Assembly (NCBI RefSeq): GCF_901542415.1
Contig: NZ_CABEHV010000004.1
Span: forward strand, 1,967,501 to 2,031,500
Reading direction: 5' to 3'
Origin: Streptococcus mitis
GTDB taxonomy: Bacteria > Bacillota > Bacilli > Lactobacillales > Streptococcaceae
DNA: 64,000 nucleotides
How positions within the stretch are numbered: the stretch's first letter is position 1; each line of letters begins with the position of its first letter. Made by a program: the position numbers and the translations under genes. The notes beneath the pieces were generated by a model. That model saw only the letters and a program-made list of their open reading frames with translations, made no database searches and was not told the DNA's origin. Shown here one piece after another: positions 50,530-60,206 of this stretch.

Positions 50530-50565
50530 AGAAAGAGTTTAATTTTAATAAAGGAGAAAAAAAAG

Positions 50566-51471
50566 ATGGTTTTAGAAAAGCAGTTGGGCAATGGTTGTAT
50601 TTGGATAGACCTTGATGTGGATAAGATTAAAAATATGGAAGATCTTTCTGACATCTATGGATTGGACAAGGAAACCATTGAGTATGCTCTGGATAGAAAT
50701 GAACGAGCTCATATGGATTATAACCGTGAAACGGAGACGGTAACCTTTATTTATAATGTTCTTGATTTAGAAAAAGACAAAGAATATTATGAAGCGATTC
50801 CGATGACCTTTATCGTTGAAAAACAACGAATGATTACCATCAGCAACCATAAGAATGCTTATGTCATTGATCAGATGTCAGCTTATCTGGATAGCCATGA
50901 GTCGCTTTCTATTTACAAGTTTCTCTTTGCTGGTTTAGAGATTATCAGTAACGCTTATTATCCTGTCATTGAAGAGATGGATAAAAGTAAGGACGAAATT
51001 AGTGCCTTGCTACGTCAAACTACAACAAAGAAAAATCTCTTCGCCCTCTCTGACTTGGAGACAGGTATGGTTTACTTGACAGCAGCGGCAAAACAAAATC
51101 GACTCCTCTTGGAACATATCCAGGGCCATGCTCTTTATCGGAGATTTAATGATGTCGAACGAGAGCAGTTTGATGATGCCATGATTGAAGCCCATCAGTT
51201 GGTGTCTATGACAGACTTGATTTCTCAAGTCTTGCAACAACTCTCAGATTCTTACAACAACATCCTAAACAATAACTTGAATGATAGTTTGTCAATTTTG
51301 ACTATTGTCTCCGTCTTACTAGCAGTACTTGCGGTTATTACAGGTTTCTTCGGAATGAATGTTCCTCTACCATTTACAGAAGAGCCAAATGCTTGGATTT
51401 ATATCTTAATGGCTAGCTTGATTTTATGGGCAGCCTTATCTCAATGGCTGAAGAAAATTACTAGAAAATAA
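50566..51471 (+). CDS. corA: CorA-family magnesium transporter
   Basis: 301 residues. The ATG at 50566 has AAAGGAGA eight bases before it, so the longer open frame upstream, which overlaps mscS, is not used. A large cytoplasmic N-terminal domain is followed by two C-terminal membrane segments, with the signature GMN after the first (GFFGMNVPLP, about residue 266). Imports Mg2+ or other divalent metals. It begins the run corA-yqeG-yqeH. Confidence 0.92.
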   Translation: MVLEKQLGNGCIWIDLDVDKIKNMEDLSDIYGLDKETIEYALDRNERAHMDYNRETETVTFIYNVLDLEKDKEYYEAIPMTFIVEKQRMITISNHKNAYVIDQMSAYLDSHESLSIYKFLFAGLEIISNAYYPVIEEMDKSKDEISALLRQTTTKKNLFALSDLETGMVYLTAAAKQNRLLLEHIQGHALYRRFNDVEREQFDDAMIEAHQLVSMTDLISQVLQQLSDSYNNILNNNLNDSLSILTIVSVLLAVLAVITGFFGMNVPLPFTEEPNAWIYILMASLILWAALSQWLKKITRK

Positions 51472-51487
51472 AAGAGAAGGAGCCAGA

Positions 51488-52015
51488 ATGGCGATTGAAA
51501 ATTACATGCCAGATTTTGCTGTGGAAGCAGTTTATGATTTGACAGTAGAAAGCCTGCAAAAACAAGGAATAAAAGCTGTTTTGGTGGATTTAGATAATAC
51601 TCTCATTGCTTGGAATAACCCTGACGGGACTCCAGAGATGAAACGATGGTTGCATGACCTTCGTGATGCTGGTATTCGCATCATCGTAGTCTCAAATAAC
51701 ACAAAAAAACGGGTTCAACGAGCAGTTGAGAAATTTGGGATTGACTACGTTTATTGGGCTCTGAAGCCCTTCACATTTGGGATTGACCGTGCCATGAAGG
51801 AATTTCATTATGAGAAAAGTGAAGTGGTCATGGTTGGCGACCAGCTCATGACAGATATACGAGCAGCCCACCGTGCAGGCATTCGCTCGATTTTAGTCAA
51901 ACCCTTGGTCCAACATGACTCGATCAAAACGCAGATCAACCGAGCTCGTGAGCGCCGTGTGAAGCGAAAAATCACTGAAAAGTACGGACCGATTACATAT
52001 AAAAAAGGAATTTAA
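51488..52015 (+). CDS. yqeG: YqeG family HAD IIIA-type phosphatase
   Basis: 175 residues. HAD motif I is VLVDLDNTL (residues 32-40), motif II is VVSNN, and motif III is MVGDQLMTD. In Firmicutes it always precedes the GTPase yqeH and may take part in ribosome assembly; the substrate is unknown. GAAGGAG lies upstream, and the stop is two bases from yqeH. Confidence 0.92.
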   Translation: MAIENYMPDFAVEAVYDLTVESLQKQGIKAVLVDLDNTLIAWNNPDGTPEMKRWLHDLRDAGIRIIVVSNNTKKRVQRAVEKFGIDYVYWALKPFTFGIDRAMKEFHYEKSEVVMVGDQLMTDIRAAHRAGIRSILVKPLVQHDSIKTQINRARERRVKRKITEKYGPITYKKGI

Positions 52016-52017
52016 CT

Positions 52018-53124
52018 ATGGAAGAAATTCTCTGTATTGGTTGTGGAGCAACCATTCAGACGACAGATAAGGCTGGTCTTGGTTTTACCCCCCAGTCGGC
52101 ACTTGAAAAAGGTTTGGAAACTGGCGAAGTCTATTGCCAACGCTGTTTCCGTCTCCGCCACTATAATGAAATCACGGATGTCCAGTTGACGGACGATGAT
52201 TTCCTCAAGCTCTTGCACGAGGTGGGAGACAGTGATGCCTTAGTGGTCAATGTCATTGATATCTTTGATTTTAATGGCTCTGTCATTCCAGGCTTGCCAC
52301 GCTTTGTATCGGGCAATGATGTCCTCTTGGTTGGAAATAAAAAAGATATTCTACCTAAGTCAGTTAAACCGGGCAAGATTAGCCAGTGGCTGATGGAGCG
52401 TGCCCACGAAGAAGGTCTTCGTCCAGTCGATGTCGTCTTAACTTCGGCACAAAACAAACATGCCATTAAGGAAGTCATTGACAAGATTGAACACTACCGT
52501 AAGGGCCGCGATGTCTATGTGGTCGGTGTAACCAACGTTGGAAAATCAACTCTCATCAATGCCATTATCCAAGAAATCACGGGTGACCAGAATGTCATTA
52601 CGACTTCGCGCTTCCCAGGGACAACCTTGGACAAGATTGAGATTCCGCTTGACGACGGATCTTATATTTACGATACGCCGGGGATTATCCACCGTCACCA
52701 GATGGCTCACTACTTGACGGCCAAAAACCTCAAGTATGTCAGCCCTAAAAAGGAAATCAAGCCTAAAACCTATCAGCTCAATCCTGAACAAACCCTGTTT
52801 CTAGGTGGCCTGGGACGATTTGACTTCATTTCAGGAGAAAAACAAGGTTTCACAGCCTTCTTTGACAATGAACTCAAACTCCACCGTACCAAGCTAGAAG
52901 GCGCTAGTGCCTTTTACGATAAGCACGTCGGAACTCTTCTGACACCACCAAATAGTAAGGAAAAAGAAGATTTTCCAAAATTAGTCCAACATGTATTTAA
53001 CATCAAGGACAAGACAGACCTAGTCATCTCAGGCCTAGGCTGGATCCGAGTAACAGGCACCGCCAAAGTCGCCGTCTGGGCACCAGAAGGCGTCGCCGTC
53101 GTCACACGAAAAGCCATTATTTAA
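52018..53124 (+). CDS. yqeH: Ribosome biogenesis GTPase YqeH
   Basis: 368 residues, circularly permuted GTPase. The N-terminal zinc finger (CIGCGATIQ ... CQRC, residues about 5-45) is followed by G4 NKKD, G5 TSAQ, G1 GVTNVGKSTL and G3 DTPGI in that order. YqeH is needed for 30S subunit assembly. It lies in the conserved yqeG-yqeH-yhbY-nadD-yqeK-rsfS order, although here about 210 bases with a structured element separate it from yhbY. Confidence 0.95.
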   Translation: MEEILCIGCGATIQTTDKAGLGFTPQSALEKGLETGEVYCQRCFRLRHYNEITDVQLTDDDFLKLLHEVGDSDALVVNVIDIFDFNGSVIPGLPRFVSGNDVLLVGNKKDILPKSVKPGKISQWLMERAHEEGLRPVDVVLTSAQNKHAIKEVIDKIEHYRKGRDVYVVGVTNVGKSTLINAIIQEITGDQNVITTSRFPGTTLDKIEIPLDDGSYIYDTPGIIHRHQMAHYLTAKNLKYVSPKKEIKPKTYQLNPEQTLFLGGLGRFDFISGEKQGFTAFFDNELKLHRTKLEGASAFYDKHVGTLLTPPNSKEKEDFPKLVQHVFNIKDKTDLVISGLGWIRVTGTAKVAVWAPEGVAVVTRKAII

Positions 53125-53162
53125 AATAAAATCACTGAGCGAACAAAGTGAGCTCATAAAAA

Positions 53163-53317
53163 GATAGTTATTGCCGTGGTGTGATTGCCAATCTGTAGAT
53201 TGGCAAGGGGCACAATTGAGACCAAGGCTCAATTGTGAGGTCAGGAAATCCATTTTTCAAAGATGAGATCTTTGGAAAATTAGTTCCGACCGTCCCTCAC
53301 CACCTAAAATAACTATC
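53163..53317. repeat. Cloverleaf-like structured element between yqeH and yhbY
   Basis: Closing stem GATAGTTATT/AATAACTATC (53163-53172, 53308-53317), then GTGGTG/CACCAC (53176-53181, 53298-53303). Inside are three hairpins: 53185-53206 (9 bp), 53211-53237 (perfect 10 bp) and 53252-53280 (13 bp with one wobble). The third is clamped by GGTC.GGAA/TTCCGACC. Flanks are A-rich on both sides. It could be a MITE-like element or a structured RNA. Confidence 0.65.
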
Positions 53318-53337
53318 AAAAAACAAGGAAGAAAATT

Positions 53338-53649
53338 ATGTCATTAACATCAAAACAACGTGCCTTCCTCAACAGTCAGGCACACACCCTCAAACCCATC
53401 ATCCAAATTGGGAAAAATGGACTTAACGACCAAATCAAAACCAGCGTCCGTCAGGCACTTGACGCCCGTGAATTGATCAAGGTTACTCTTTTGCAAAACA
53501 CCGATGAAAATATCCACGAAGTAGCTGAAATTTTGGAAGAAGAAATCGGTGTGGACACAGTCCAAAAAATCGGACGAATCTTGATTTTGTATAAACAATC
53601 TAGCAAGAAAGAGAATCGCAAGATTTCTAAAAAAGTCAAAGAAATTTAA
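53338..53649 (+). CDS. yhbY: RNA-binding protein YhbY (CRM domain)
   Basis: 103 residues, a single CRM domain with the GxxG-like loop in IQIGKNGLND. It associates with pre-50S particles. AGGAAG lies upstream. The gene follows the structured element, so its leader may contain part of it. Confidence 0.93.
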   Translation: MSLTSKQRAFLNSQAHTLKPIIQIGKNGLNDQIKTSVRQALDARELIKVTLLQNTDENIHEVAEILEEEIGVDTVQKIGRILILYKQSSKKENRKISKKVKEI

Positions 53650-53699
53650 AAAACTACTCCAAACAACTGTTTTTACAGAGAAATAAAGGAGACTAGCCT

Positions 53700-54329
53700 A
53701 TGGCAATCGAACTATTGACTCCCTTTACCAAGGTAGAGTTGGAGCCAGAAATCAAGGAGAAAAAACGCAAACAAGTCGGGATTTTAGGGGGGAATTTTAA
53801 CCCTGTTCACAATGCCCATCTCATCGTTGCGGACCAAGTACGCCAGCAGTTAGGACTGGATCAAGTTTTGCTCATGCCTGAGTACCAACCTCCTCATGTA
53901 GATAAAAAGGAAACAATCCCTGAACACCATCGTCTCAAGATGCTTGAGTTGGCGATTGAGGGGATTGAAGGTCTGGATATTGAAACTATTGAGTTGGAGC
54001 GCAAGGGCATTTCCTATACCTACGACACCATGAAGATTTTAACAGAGAAGAATCCAGATACGGATTATTACTTTATCATCGGTGCCGATATGGTGGACTA
54101 TCTGCCTAAGTGGTACAGAATTGATGAACTGGTAGATATGGTTCAGTTTGTGGGAGTTCAGCGCCCACGCTACAAGGCAGGGACTTCCTATCCCGTTATC
54201 TGGGTGGATGTGCCTCTCATGGATATCTCGTCCAGCATGGTGCGTGACTTCCTTGCCCAAGGTCGGAAACCCAACTTTCTCCTGCCTCAGCCTGTGCTAG
54301 ACTACATCGAGAAGGAGGGGATCTACTGA
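53700..54329 (+). CDS. nadD: Nicotinate-nucleotide adenylyltransferase
   Basis: 209 residues with the nucleotidyltransferase motif [14 protein letters not shown] (residues about 27-40) and the C-terminal [10 protein letters not shown]. It makes nicotinic acid adenine dinucleotide in NAD synthesis. The stop shares one base with the yqeK start (54329). AAAGGAG lies upstream. Confidence 0.96.
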   Translation: MAIELLTPFTKVELEPEIKEKKRKQVGILGGNFNPVHNAHLIVADQVRQQLGLDQVLLMPEYQPPHVDKKETIPEHHRLKMLELAIEGIEGLDIETIELERKGISYTYDTMKILTEKNPDTDYYFIIGADMVDYLPKWYRIDELVDMVQFVGVQRPRYKAGTSYPVIWVDVPLMDISSSMVRDFLAQGRKPNFLLPQPVLDYIEKEGIY

Positions 54330-54922
54330 TGGCCTATCAAGACTATATCAACTGCTCTCGTGAGGCTTTGTTAGAAAAAATGGCAGAGCTTCTGCCTGAA
54401 AAACGCTTAACCCATTGCTTGGGTGTGGAGAGTGCAGCCATAGAACTGGCTCAGCGCTTTGGAGTCGATGTCGAGAAAGCAGGTCTTGCAGGCCTTCTTC
54501 ATGATTATGCTAAAAAGCTGTCAGATCAGGAATTTCTGGATTTGATTGACCGTTACCAGCTAGATTCTGATCTCAAAAACTGGGGCAATAATGTCTGGCA
54601 TGGCATGATTGGCATCTACAAGATTCAGGAAGATTTGAATTTGCATGATTCTGAAATCCTGCGAGCTATTGAAATCCATACAGTCGGGGCGGCTCAGATG
54701 ACAGACCTAGACAAGGTTATCTATGTCGCAGACTATATAGAGCACAATCGTGCCTTTCCAGGTGTGGACCAGGCGCGTGAAATTGCTGAGCTATCGCTCA
54801 ATAAAGCTGTGGCCTACGAAACAGCTCGTACCGTGGAGCATCTAGCTCATCAGGGATTCCCCATCTATCCCCAAACACTTGAAACCTATAACGCCTTTGT
54901 GCACTATTTGAAAGAGGACTAA
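54329..54922 (+). CDS. yqeK: HD-domain Ap4A hydrolase YqeK
   Basis: 197 residues with HD motifs [16 protein letters not shown] and HDYAK. It hydrolyses diadenosine tetraphosphate to ADP. It is coupled to nadD at the start and directly abuts rsfS at 54923. Confidence 0.93.
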   Translation: MAYQDYINCSREALLEKMAELLPEKRLTHCLGVESAAIELAQRFGVDVEKAGLAGLLHDYAKKLSDQEFLDLIDRYQLDSDLKNWGNNVWHGMIGIYKIQEDLNLHDSEILRAIEIHTVGAAQMTDLDKVIYVADYIEHNRAFPGVDQAREIAELSLNKAVAYETARTVEHLAHQGFPIYPQTLETYNAFVHYLKED

Positions 54923-55276
<354 letters not shown>

Positions 55277-55282
55277 AAGATG

Positions 55283-55311
55283 AACTCAGTTGTAGTCAAC
55301 TGGGTTTTATT
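55283..55311 (+). terminator. Terminator after rsfS
   Basis: AACTCAGTTG / CAACTGGGTT stem with a four-base loop, then TTATTTG. Confidence 0.6.
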
Positions 55312-55386
55312 TGCTTATTTTAGAAAAATTGATAGAAAGGTAAAGGGCGAGTGGTGTTTGCCATTGACGCTCTTGGTATCATGATT

Positions 55387-56127
55387 ATGGCAACTTATGA
55401 AACTTTTGCGGCTGTTTACGATGCGGTCATGGACGACAGTTTATACGATAGATGGACGGATTTTTCGCTTCGTCATTTGCCTAAGACCAAGGAGAGAAAG
55501 AAACTCTTGGAATTGGCTTGTGGGACAGGCATTCAATCTGTGCGCTTTTCTCAGGCTGGTTTTGATGTAACTGGACTTGACTTGAGTGCGGATATGTTGA
55601 AGATTGCTGAGAAGAGAGCTACTTCAGCCAAACAAAAGATTGACTTTATTGAAGGCAATATGCTGGATTTGTCCAAGGTAGGTCAATATGATTTTGTCAC
55701 TTGTTATTCGGACTCAATCTGCTACATGCAGGATGAGGTGGAAGTAGGGGACGTCTTTAAGGAAGTGTATAATTCCCTCAACGAAGATGGTATCTTTATC
55801 TTTGATGTGCATTCGACCTACCAGACAGACGAAGTTTTTCCAGGCTATTCTTATCATGAAAATGCAGAAGATTTTGCAATGCTCTGGGATACCTACGAGG
55901 ATGCAGCGCCTCACTCTATCGTTCATGAGTTGACTTTCTTTATCAAGGAAGAGGATGGGTCCTTTAGTCGCCACGATGAAGTGCATGAGGAGCGTACATA
56001 CGAAGTATTGACCTATGATATCTTGCTGGAGCAGGCTGGTTTCAAGTCTTTCAAACTCTATGCAGACTTTGAGGACAAGGAGCCAAAAGAAACCAGCACC
56101 CGTTGGTTTTTTGTGGCGCAGAAGTAG
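55387..56127 (+). CDS. Class I SAM-dependent methyltransferase (YqeM-like)
   Basis: 246 residues from the ATG at 55387, chosen because MATYETFAAVYDAVMD matches the family. GTG at 55351 has a better ribosome site (AAAGG) and would add 12 residues. SAM-binding motif I is LELACGTGIQSV and motif II contains GLDLS. Substrate unknown. The gene order next to rsfS is conserved in Firmicutes. Confidence 0.88.
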   Translation: MATYETFAAVYDAVMDDSLYDRWTDFSLRHLPKTKERKKLLELACGTGIQSVRFSQAGFDVTGLDLSADMLKIAEKRATSAKQKIDFIEGNMLDLSKVGQYDFVTCYSDSICYMQDEVEVGDVFKEVYNSLNEDGIFIFDVHSTYQTDEVFPGYSYHENAEDFAMLWDTYEDAAPHSIVHELTFFIKEEDGSFSRHDEVHEERTYEVLTYDILLEQAGFKSFKLYADFEDKEPKETSTRWFFVAQK

Positions 56128-56136
56128 GAGATCACT

Positions 56137-57234
56137 ATGACCATCACAGGTATTATCGCGGAGTTTAATCCTTTTCATAATGGACACAAATACCTGCTGG
56201 ATCAGGCAGAGGGGCTGAAAATCGTGGCTATGTCAGGGAATTTCATGCAGCGTGGAGAGCCTGCTATTGTGGATAAGTGGGCACGGGCCCAGATGGCTAT
56301 GGAAAATGGCGCAGATTTGGTAGTAGAATTGCCCTTTTTAGTCAGTGTTCAAGCAGCAGATTTCTTTGGTCAAGGAGCTGTGGATATCTTAGCTCAGTTA
56401 GGGATTGATAACTTAGCCTTTGGGACGGAGGAAGTTCTGGATTACCAGAAAATCGCTGATTTATACACAGAGAAAGGTGCTGAGATGGAGAAATTTGTGG
56501 AAAATCTACCTGATTCCCTCTCTTATCCTCAGAAAACTCAGGTCATGTGGAAGGAATTTGCAGGTCTTGATTTTTCTGGTAATACGCCCAATCATGTTCT
56601 TGCTCTGGCTTATGCTAAGGCGGTTGCTGGGTACAACATCAACCTGCATCCGATTCAGCGTCAGGGGGCTGGTTACCATTCTGTCGACAAGGATGTGGAC
56701 TTTGCCTCGGCGACAGCCCTCCGTCAGCATCAGAAGGACCAAGACTTCTTAGAACGCTTTATGCCATCTGTTGCTCTCTTTGAGCAGGCTAATAAGGTGA
56801 GTTGGGACGACTTTTTTCCTTTGCTCCGCTATCAAATCTTGTCAAATCCAGCCTTAACAACGATCTATCAGGTTAATCAAGAAATGGCTGTGCGCATTAA
56901 TGAAGCTATTAAAACAGCCCAGTCTGTGGAAGAATTGGTCGAGTTAGTGATTACCAAACGTTATACAAAGGCGCGTGTCAGACGCCTCTTGACCTATATC
57001 TTAGTGCAGGCAAGAGAAAGTAATTTGCCAGAAGCCATTCATGTCCTTGGTTTTACCGAAAAAGGCAGACAACACCTCAAGTCTCTGAAAGGGCAGGTCA
57101 ATCTAGTCAGCCGAATTGGCAAAGAGCCTTGGGATGCCATGACTCAAAAGGCAGACCAGATTTATCAACTTGGAAATCCAAGTATAACAGAGCAGAATTT
57201 TGGAAGAGTGCCGATTAGAATAGAAACAAACTAA
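56137..57234 (+). CDS. tmcAL: tRNA(Met) cytidine acetate ligase
   Basis: 365 residues. The nucleotidyltransferase-like N-terminus [14 protein letters not shown] and [17 protein letters not shown] are diagnostic. It forms ac4C34 in elongator tRNA(Met) using acetate and ATP. Starts nine bases after the methyltransferase stop. Confidence 0.95.
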   Translation: MTITGIIAEFNPFHNGHKYLLDQAEGLKIVAMSGNFMQRGEPAIVDKWARAQMAMENGADLVVELPFLVSVQAADFFGQGAVDILAQLGIDNLAFGTEEVLDYQKIADLYTEKGAEMEKFVENLPDSLSYPQKTQVMWKEFAGLDFSGNTPNHVLALAYAKAVAGYNINLHPIQRQGAGYHSVDKDVDFASATALRQHQKDQDFLERFMPSVALFEQANKVSWDDFFPLLRYQILSNPALTTIYQVNQEMAVRINEAIKTAQSVEELVELVITKRYTKARVRRLLTYILVQARESNLPEAIHVLGFTEKGRQHLKSLKGQVNLVSRIGKEPWDAMTQKADQIYQLGNPSITEQNFGRVPIRIETN

Positions 57235-57257
57235 GTCTACTGAAATGTAGGCTTTTT
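57233..57257 (+). terminator. Terminator after tmcAL
   Basis: AGTCTAC / GTAGGCT stem around TGAAAT, with TTTTT after. Confidence 0.65.
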
Positions 57258-57347
57258 CTCAAATCTCTACTAAACTACTATTTCTAAATAACAATTTTAT
57301 TTTGGCAAACGCGTTCCAAATTCCCCAAAACATATTCTATTTTAGGT

Positions 57348-57376
57348 TTGTGAAAATCACTTTTTTATGGTAGAAT
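57348..57376 (+). promoter_or_regulatory. Promoter of rny
   Basis: TTGTGA (57348-57353), 17-base spacer, TAGAAT (57371-57376) with an upstream TG extension. Confidence 0.7.
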
Positions 57377-57424
57377 GTAAAAGAATGTATGTCATTCGGA
57401 ATAACAATAAAATGAGGTAAAAAC

Positions 57425-59038
57425 ATGGAAATCATGTCGCTTGCGATTGCTGTTTTTGCCGTCATCATTGGTTTAGTCATTGGATATGTCAGCATCTCAG
57501 CCAAGATGAAATCATCTCAGGAAGCTGCAGAGTTGATGCTTTTAAATGCTGAACAAGAAGCAACTAATTTACGTGGACAAGCTGAGCGTGAAGCAGATTT
57601 ACTTGTTAATGAAGCTAAACGTGAAAGCAAGTCTCTTAAAAAAGAAGCACTATTGGAGGCCAAAGAAGAAGCCAGAAAATACCGTGAAGAAGTGGACGCT
57701 GAATTCAAATCAGAACGTCAAGAACTCAAACAAATCGAAAGTCGTTTGACAGAGAGAGCTACTAGCCTCGACCGCAAGGACGACAATTTGACGAGTAAAG
57801 AACAAACACTTGAACAAAAAGAACAAAGTATTTCTGATAGAGCGAAAAACCTTGATGCGCGTGAAGAGCAATTAGAGGAAGTCGAAAGACAAAAAGAAGC
57901 TGAACTAGAACGTATTGGTGCTCTGTCTCAGGCAGAAGCACGAGATATTATCTTGGCTCAGACAGAGGAAAACTTGACCAAGGAGATTGCCAGCCGCATT
58001 CGTGAAGCTGAGCAAGAGGTCAAGGAACGTTCTGATAAAATGGCCAAGGACATCTTGGTTCAAGCTATGCAACGTATCGCTGGTGAATATGTGGCGGAAT
58101 CAACAAACTCAACGGTTCATCTGCCAGACGATACTATGAAGGGACGCATTATTGGTCGTGAAGGTCGTAACATTCGTACCTTTGAAAGTTTGACAGGGGT
58201 CGATGTGATTATCGACGATACACCAGAAGTGGTAACCTTGTCAGGATTTGATCCGATTCGTCGTGAAATTGCTCGTATGACCATGGAAATGTTGCTTAAG
58301 GATGGACGTATCCATCCAGCTCGTATCGAAGAGTTGGTTGAGAAAAACCGTCAAGAGATTGATAATAAGATCCGTGAATACGGTGAGGCTGCTGCCTATG
58401 AAATTGGTGCGCCAAACCTTCATCCAGACTTGATGAAAATCATGGGACGTTTGCAGTTCCGTACTTCTTATGGACAAAATGTCTTGCGCCATTCGATTGA
58501 GGTTGCTAAGTTGGCTGGTATCATGGCGAGTGAGCTTGGTGAAAATGCGGCTCTTGCCCGTCGTGCTGGTTTCCTTCACGATATCGGGAAAGCCATTGAC
58601 CGCGAGGTTGAGGGTAGCCACGTTGAAATCGGTATGGAATTGGCTCGTAAGTACAAGGAACACCCAGTTGTGGTCAATACAATTGCTAGTCACCACGGCG
58701 ATGTCGAAGCTGAGAGCGTGATTGCAGTTATCGTTGCTGCAGCAGATGCCTTGAGCGCAGCCCGTCCAGGTGCTCGTAGTGAGTCTCTTGAAAGCTATAT
58801 CAAGCGTCTTCATGATTTGGAAGAAATTGCTAACGGCTTTGAAGGGGTACAAAATAGCTTTGCCCTTCAAGCAGGACGTGAAATCCGCATCATGGTCAAT
58901 CCAGGACAAATCAAGGACGACAAAGTCACAATCTTGGCTCACAAAGTTCGTGAGAAAATTGAAAACAATCTCGATTACCCAGGAAATATCAAGGTAACCG
59001 TAATTCGTGAACTTCGTGCAGTAGATTATGCTAAATAA
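57425..59038 (+). CDS. rny: Ribonuclease Y
   Basis: 537 residues. An N-terminal membrane anchor (residues about 1-25) is followed by a long Glu/Lys/Arg-rich coiled coil (30-185), a KH domain ([15 protein letters not shown]) and an HD domain (HDIGKAID). Membrane-bound endoribonuclease that starts mRNA decay. Monocistronic, with promoter and terminator. Confidence 0.97.
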   Translation: MEIMSLAIAVFAVIIGLVIGYVSISAKMKSSQEAAELMLLNAEQEATNLRGQAEREADLLVNEAKRESKSLKKEALLEAKEEARKYREEVDAEFKSERQELKQIESRLTERATSLDRKDDNLTSKEQTLEQKEQSISDRAKNLDAREEQLEEVERQKEAELERIGALSQAEARDIILAQTEENLTKEIASRIREAEQEVKERSDKMAKDILVQAMQRIAGEYVAESTNSTVHLPDDTMKGRIIGREGRNIRTFESLTGVDVIIDDTPEVVTLSGFDPIRREIARMTMEMLLKDGRIHPARIEELVEKNRQEIDNKIREYGEAAAYEIGAPNLHPDLMKIMGRLQFRTSYGQNVLRHSIEVAKLAGIMASELGENAALARRAGFLHDIGKAIDREVEGSHVEIGMELARKYKEHPVVVNTIASHHGDVEAESVIAVIVAAADALSAARPGARSESLESYIKRLHDLEEIANGFEGVQNSFALQAGREIRIMVNPGQIKDDKVTILAHKVREKIENNLDYPGNIKVTVIRELRAVDYAK

Positions 59039-59047
59039 ATAAGAAAG

Positions 59048-59073
59048 AGCAGTTGAAAAATTACTGCTTTTTT
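59048..59073 (+). terminator. Terminator of rny
   Basis: AGCAGT / ACTGCT stem and a T-run. The loop contains the -35 element of the next promoter. Confidence 0.75.
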
Positions 59074-59081
59074 GTTACACT
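59053..59081 (+). promoter_or_regulatory. Promoter of gmk, embedded in the rny terminator
   Basis: TTGAAA (59053-59058) in the terminator loop, 17-base spacer, TACACT (59076-59081) preceded by TG. Confidence 0.55.
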
Positions 59082-59130
59082 AGATAGAAAGACTGTAGAA
59101 GGATAGTTTGCGCAAATTGCTACTATCTGA

Positions 59131-59802
<672 letters not shown>

Positions 59803-59826
59803 AATTTAGAAAATAGGTACAAGCAA

Positions 59827-60141
59827 ATGATGTTAAAACCCTCTATTGATACCTTGCTCGACAAGGTTCCTTCAAAATATTCACTCGTAATCTTGGAAGC
59901 AAAACGTGCCCACGAATTGGAAGCAGGTGCGCCAGCAACTCAAGGTTTCAAGTCTGAAAAATCAACTCTTCGCGCTTTAGAAGAAATCGAATCAGGAAAT
60001 GTAACAATTCACCCAGACCCAGAAGGAAAACGTGAAGCAGTGCGTCGCCGTATCGAAGAAGAAAAACGCCGCAAAGAAGAAGAAGAAAAGAAAATCAAAG
60101 AGCAAATCGCTAAAGAAAAAGAAGATGGTGAAAAAATTTAA
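59827..60141 (+). CDS. rpoZ: RNA polymerase omega subunit
   Basis: 104 residues starting [20 protein letters not shown], matching omega. An ATG at 59830 is equally possible. The C-terminal tail is highly charged ([11 protein letters not shown] type). It helps assemble and stabilise RNA polymerase. Confidence 0.94.
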
Positions 60142-60206
60142 GGTTGGGGGGACTCAATCTTATTTTTTCTATTGCAAGAATATACTGACAAGGAGGAGGT
60201 GAGAAG

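Noticed and set aside
50362..50565. Long N-terminal extension of corA reaching into mscS
   Set aside because: The ATG at 50566 has a proper ribosome site and promoter, and the upstream part reads the mscS sequence in another frame.
55714..56187. 157-codon minus-strand ORF opposite the methyltransferase
   Set aside because: No family features, no ribosome site, lies antisense to a clear SAM methyltransferase.
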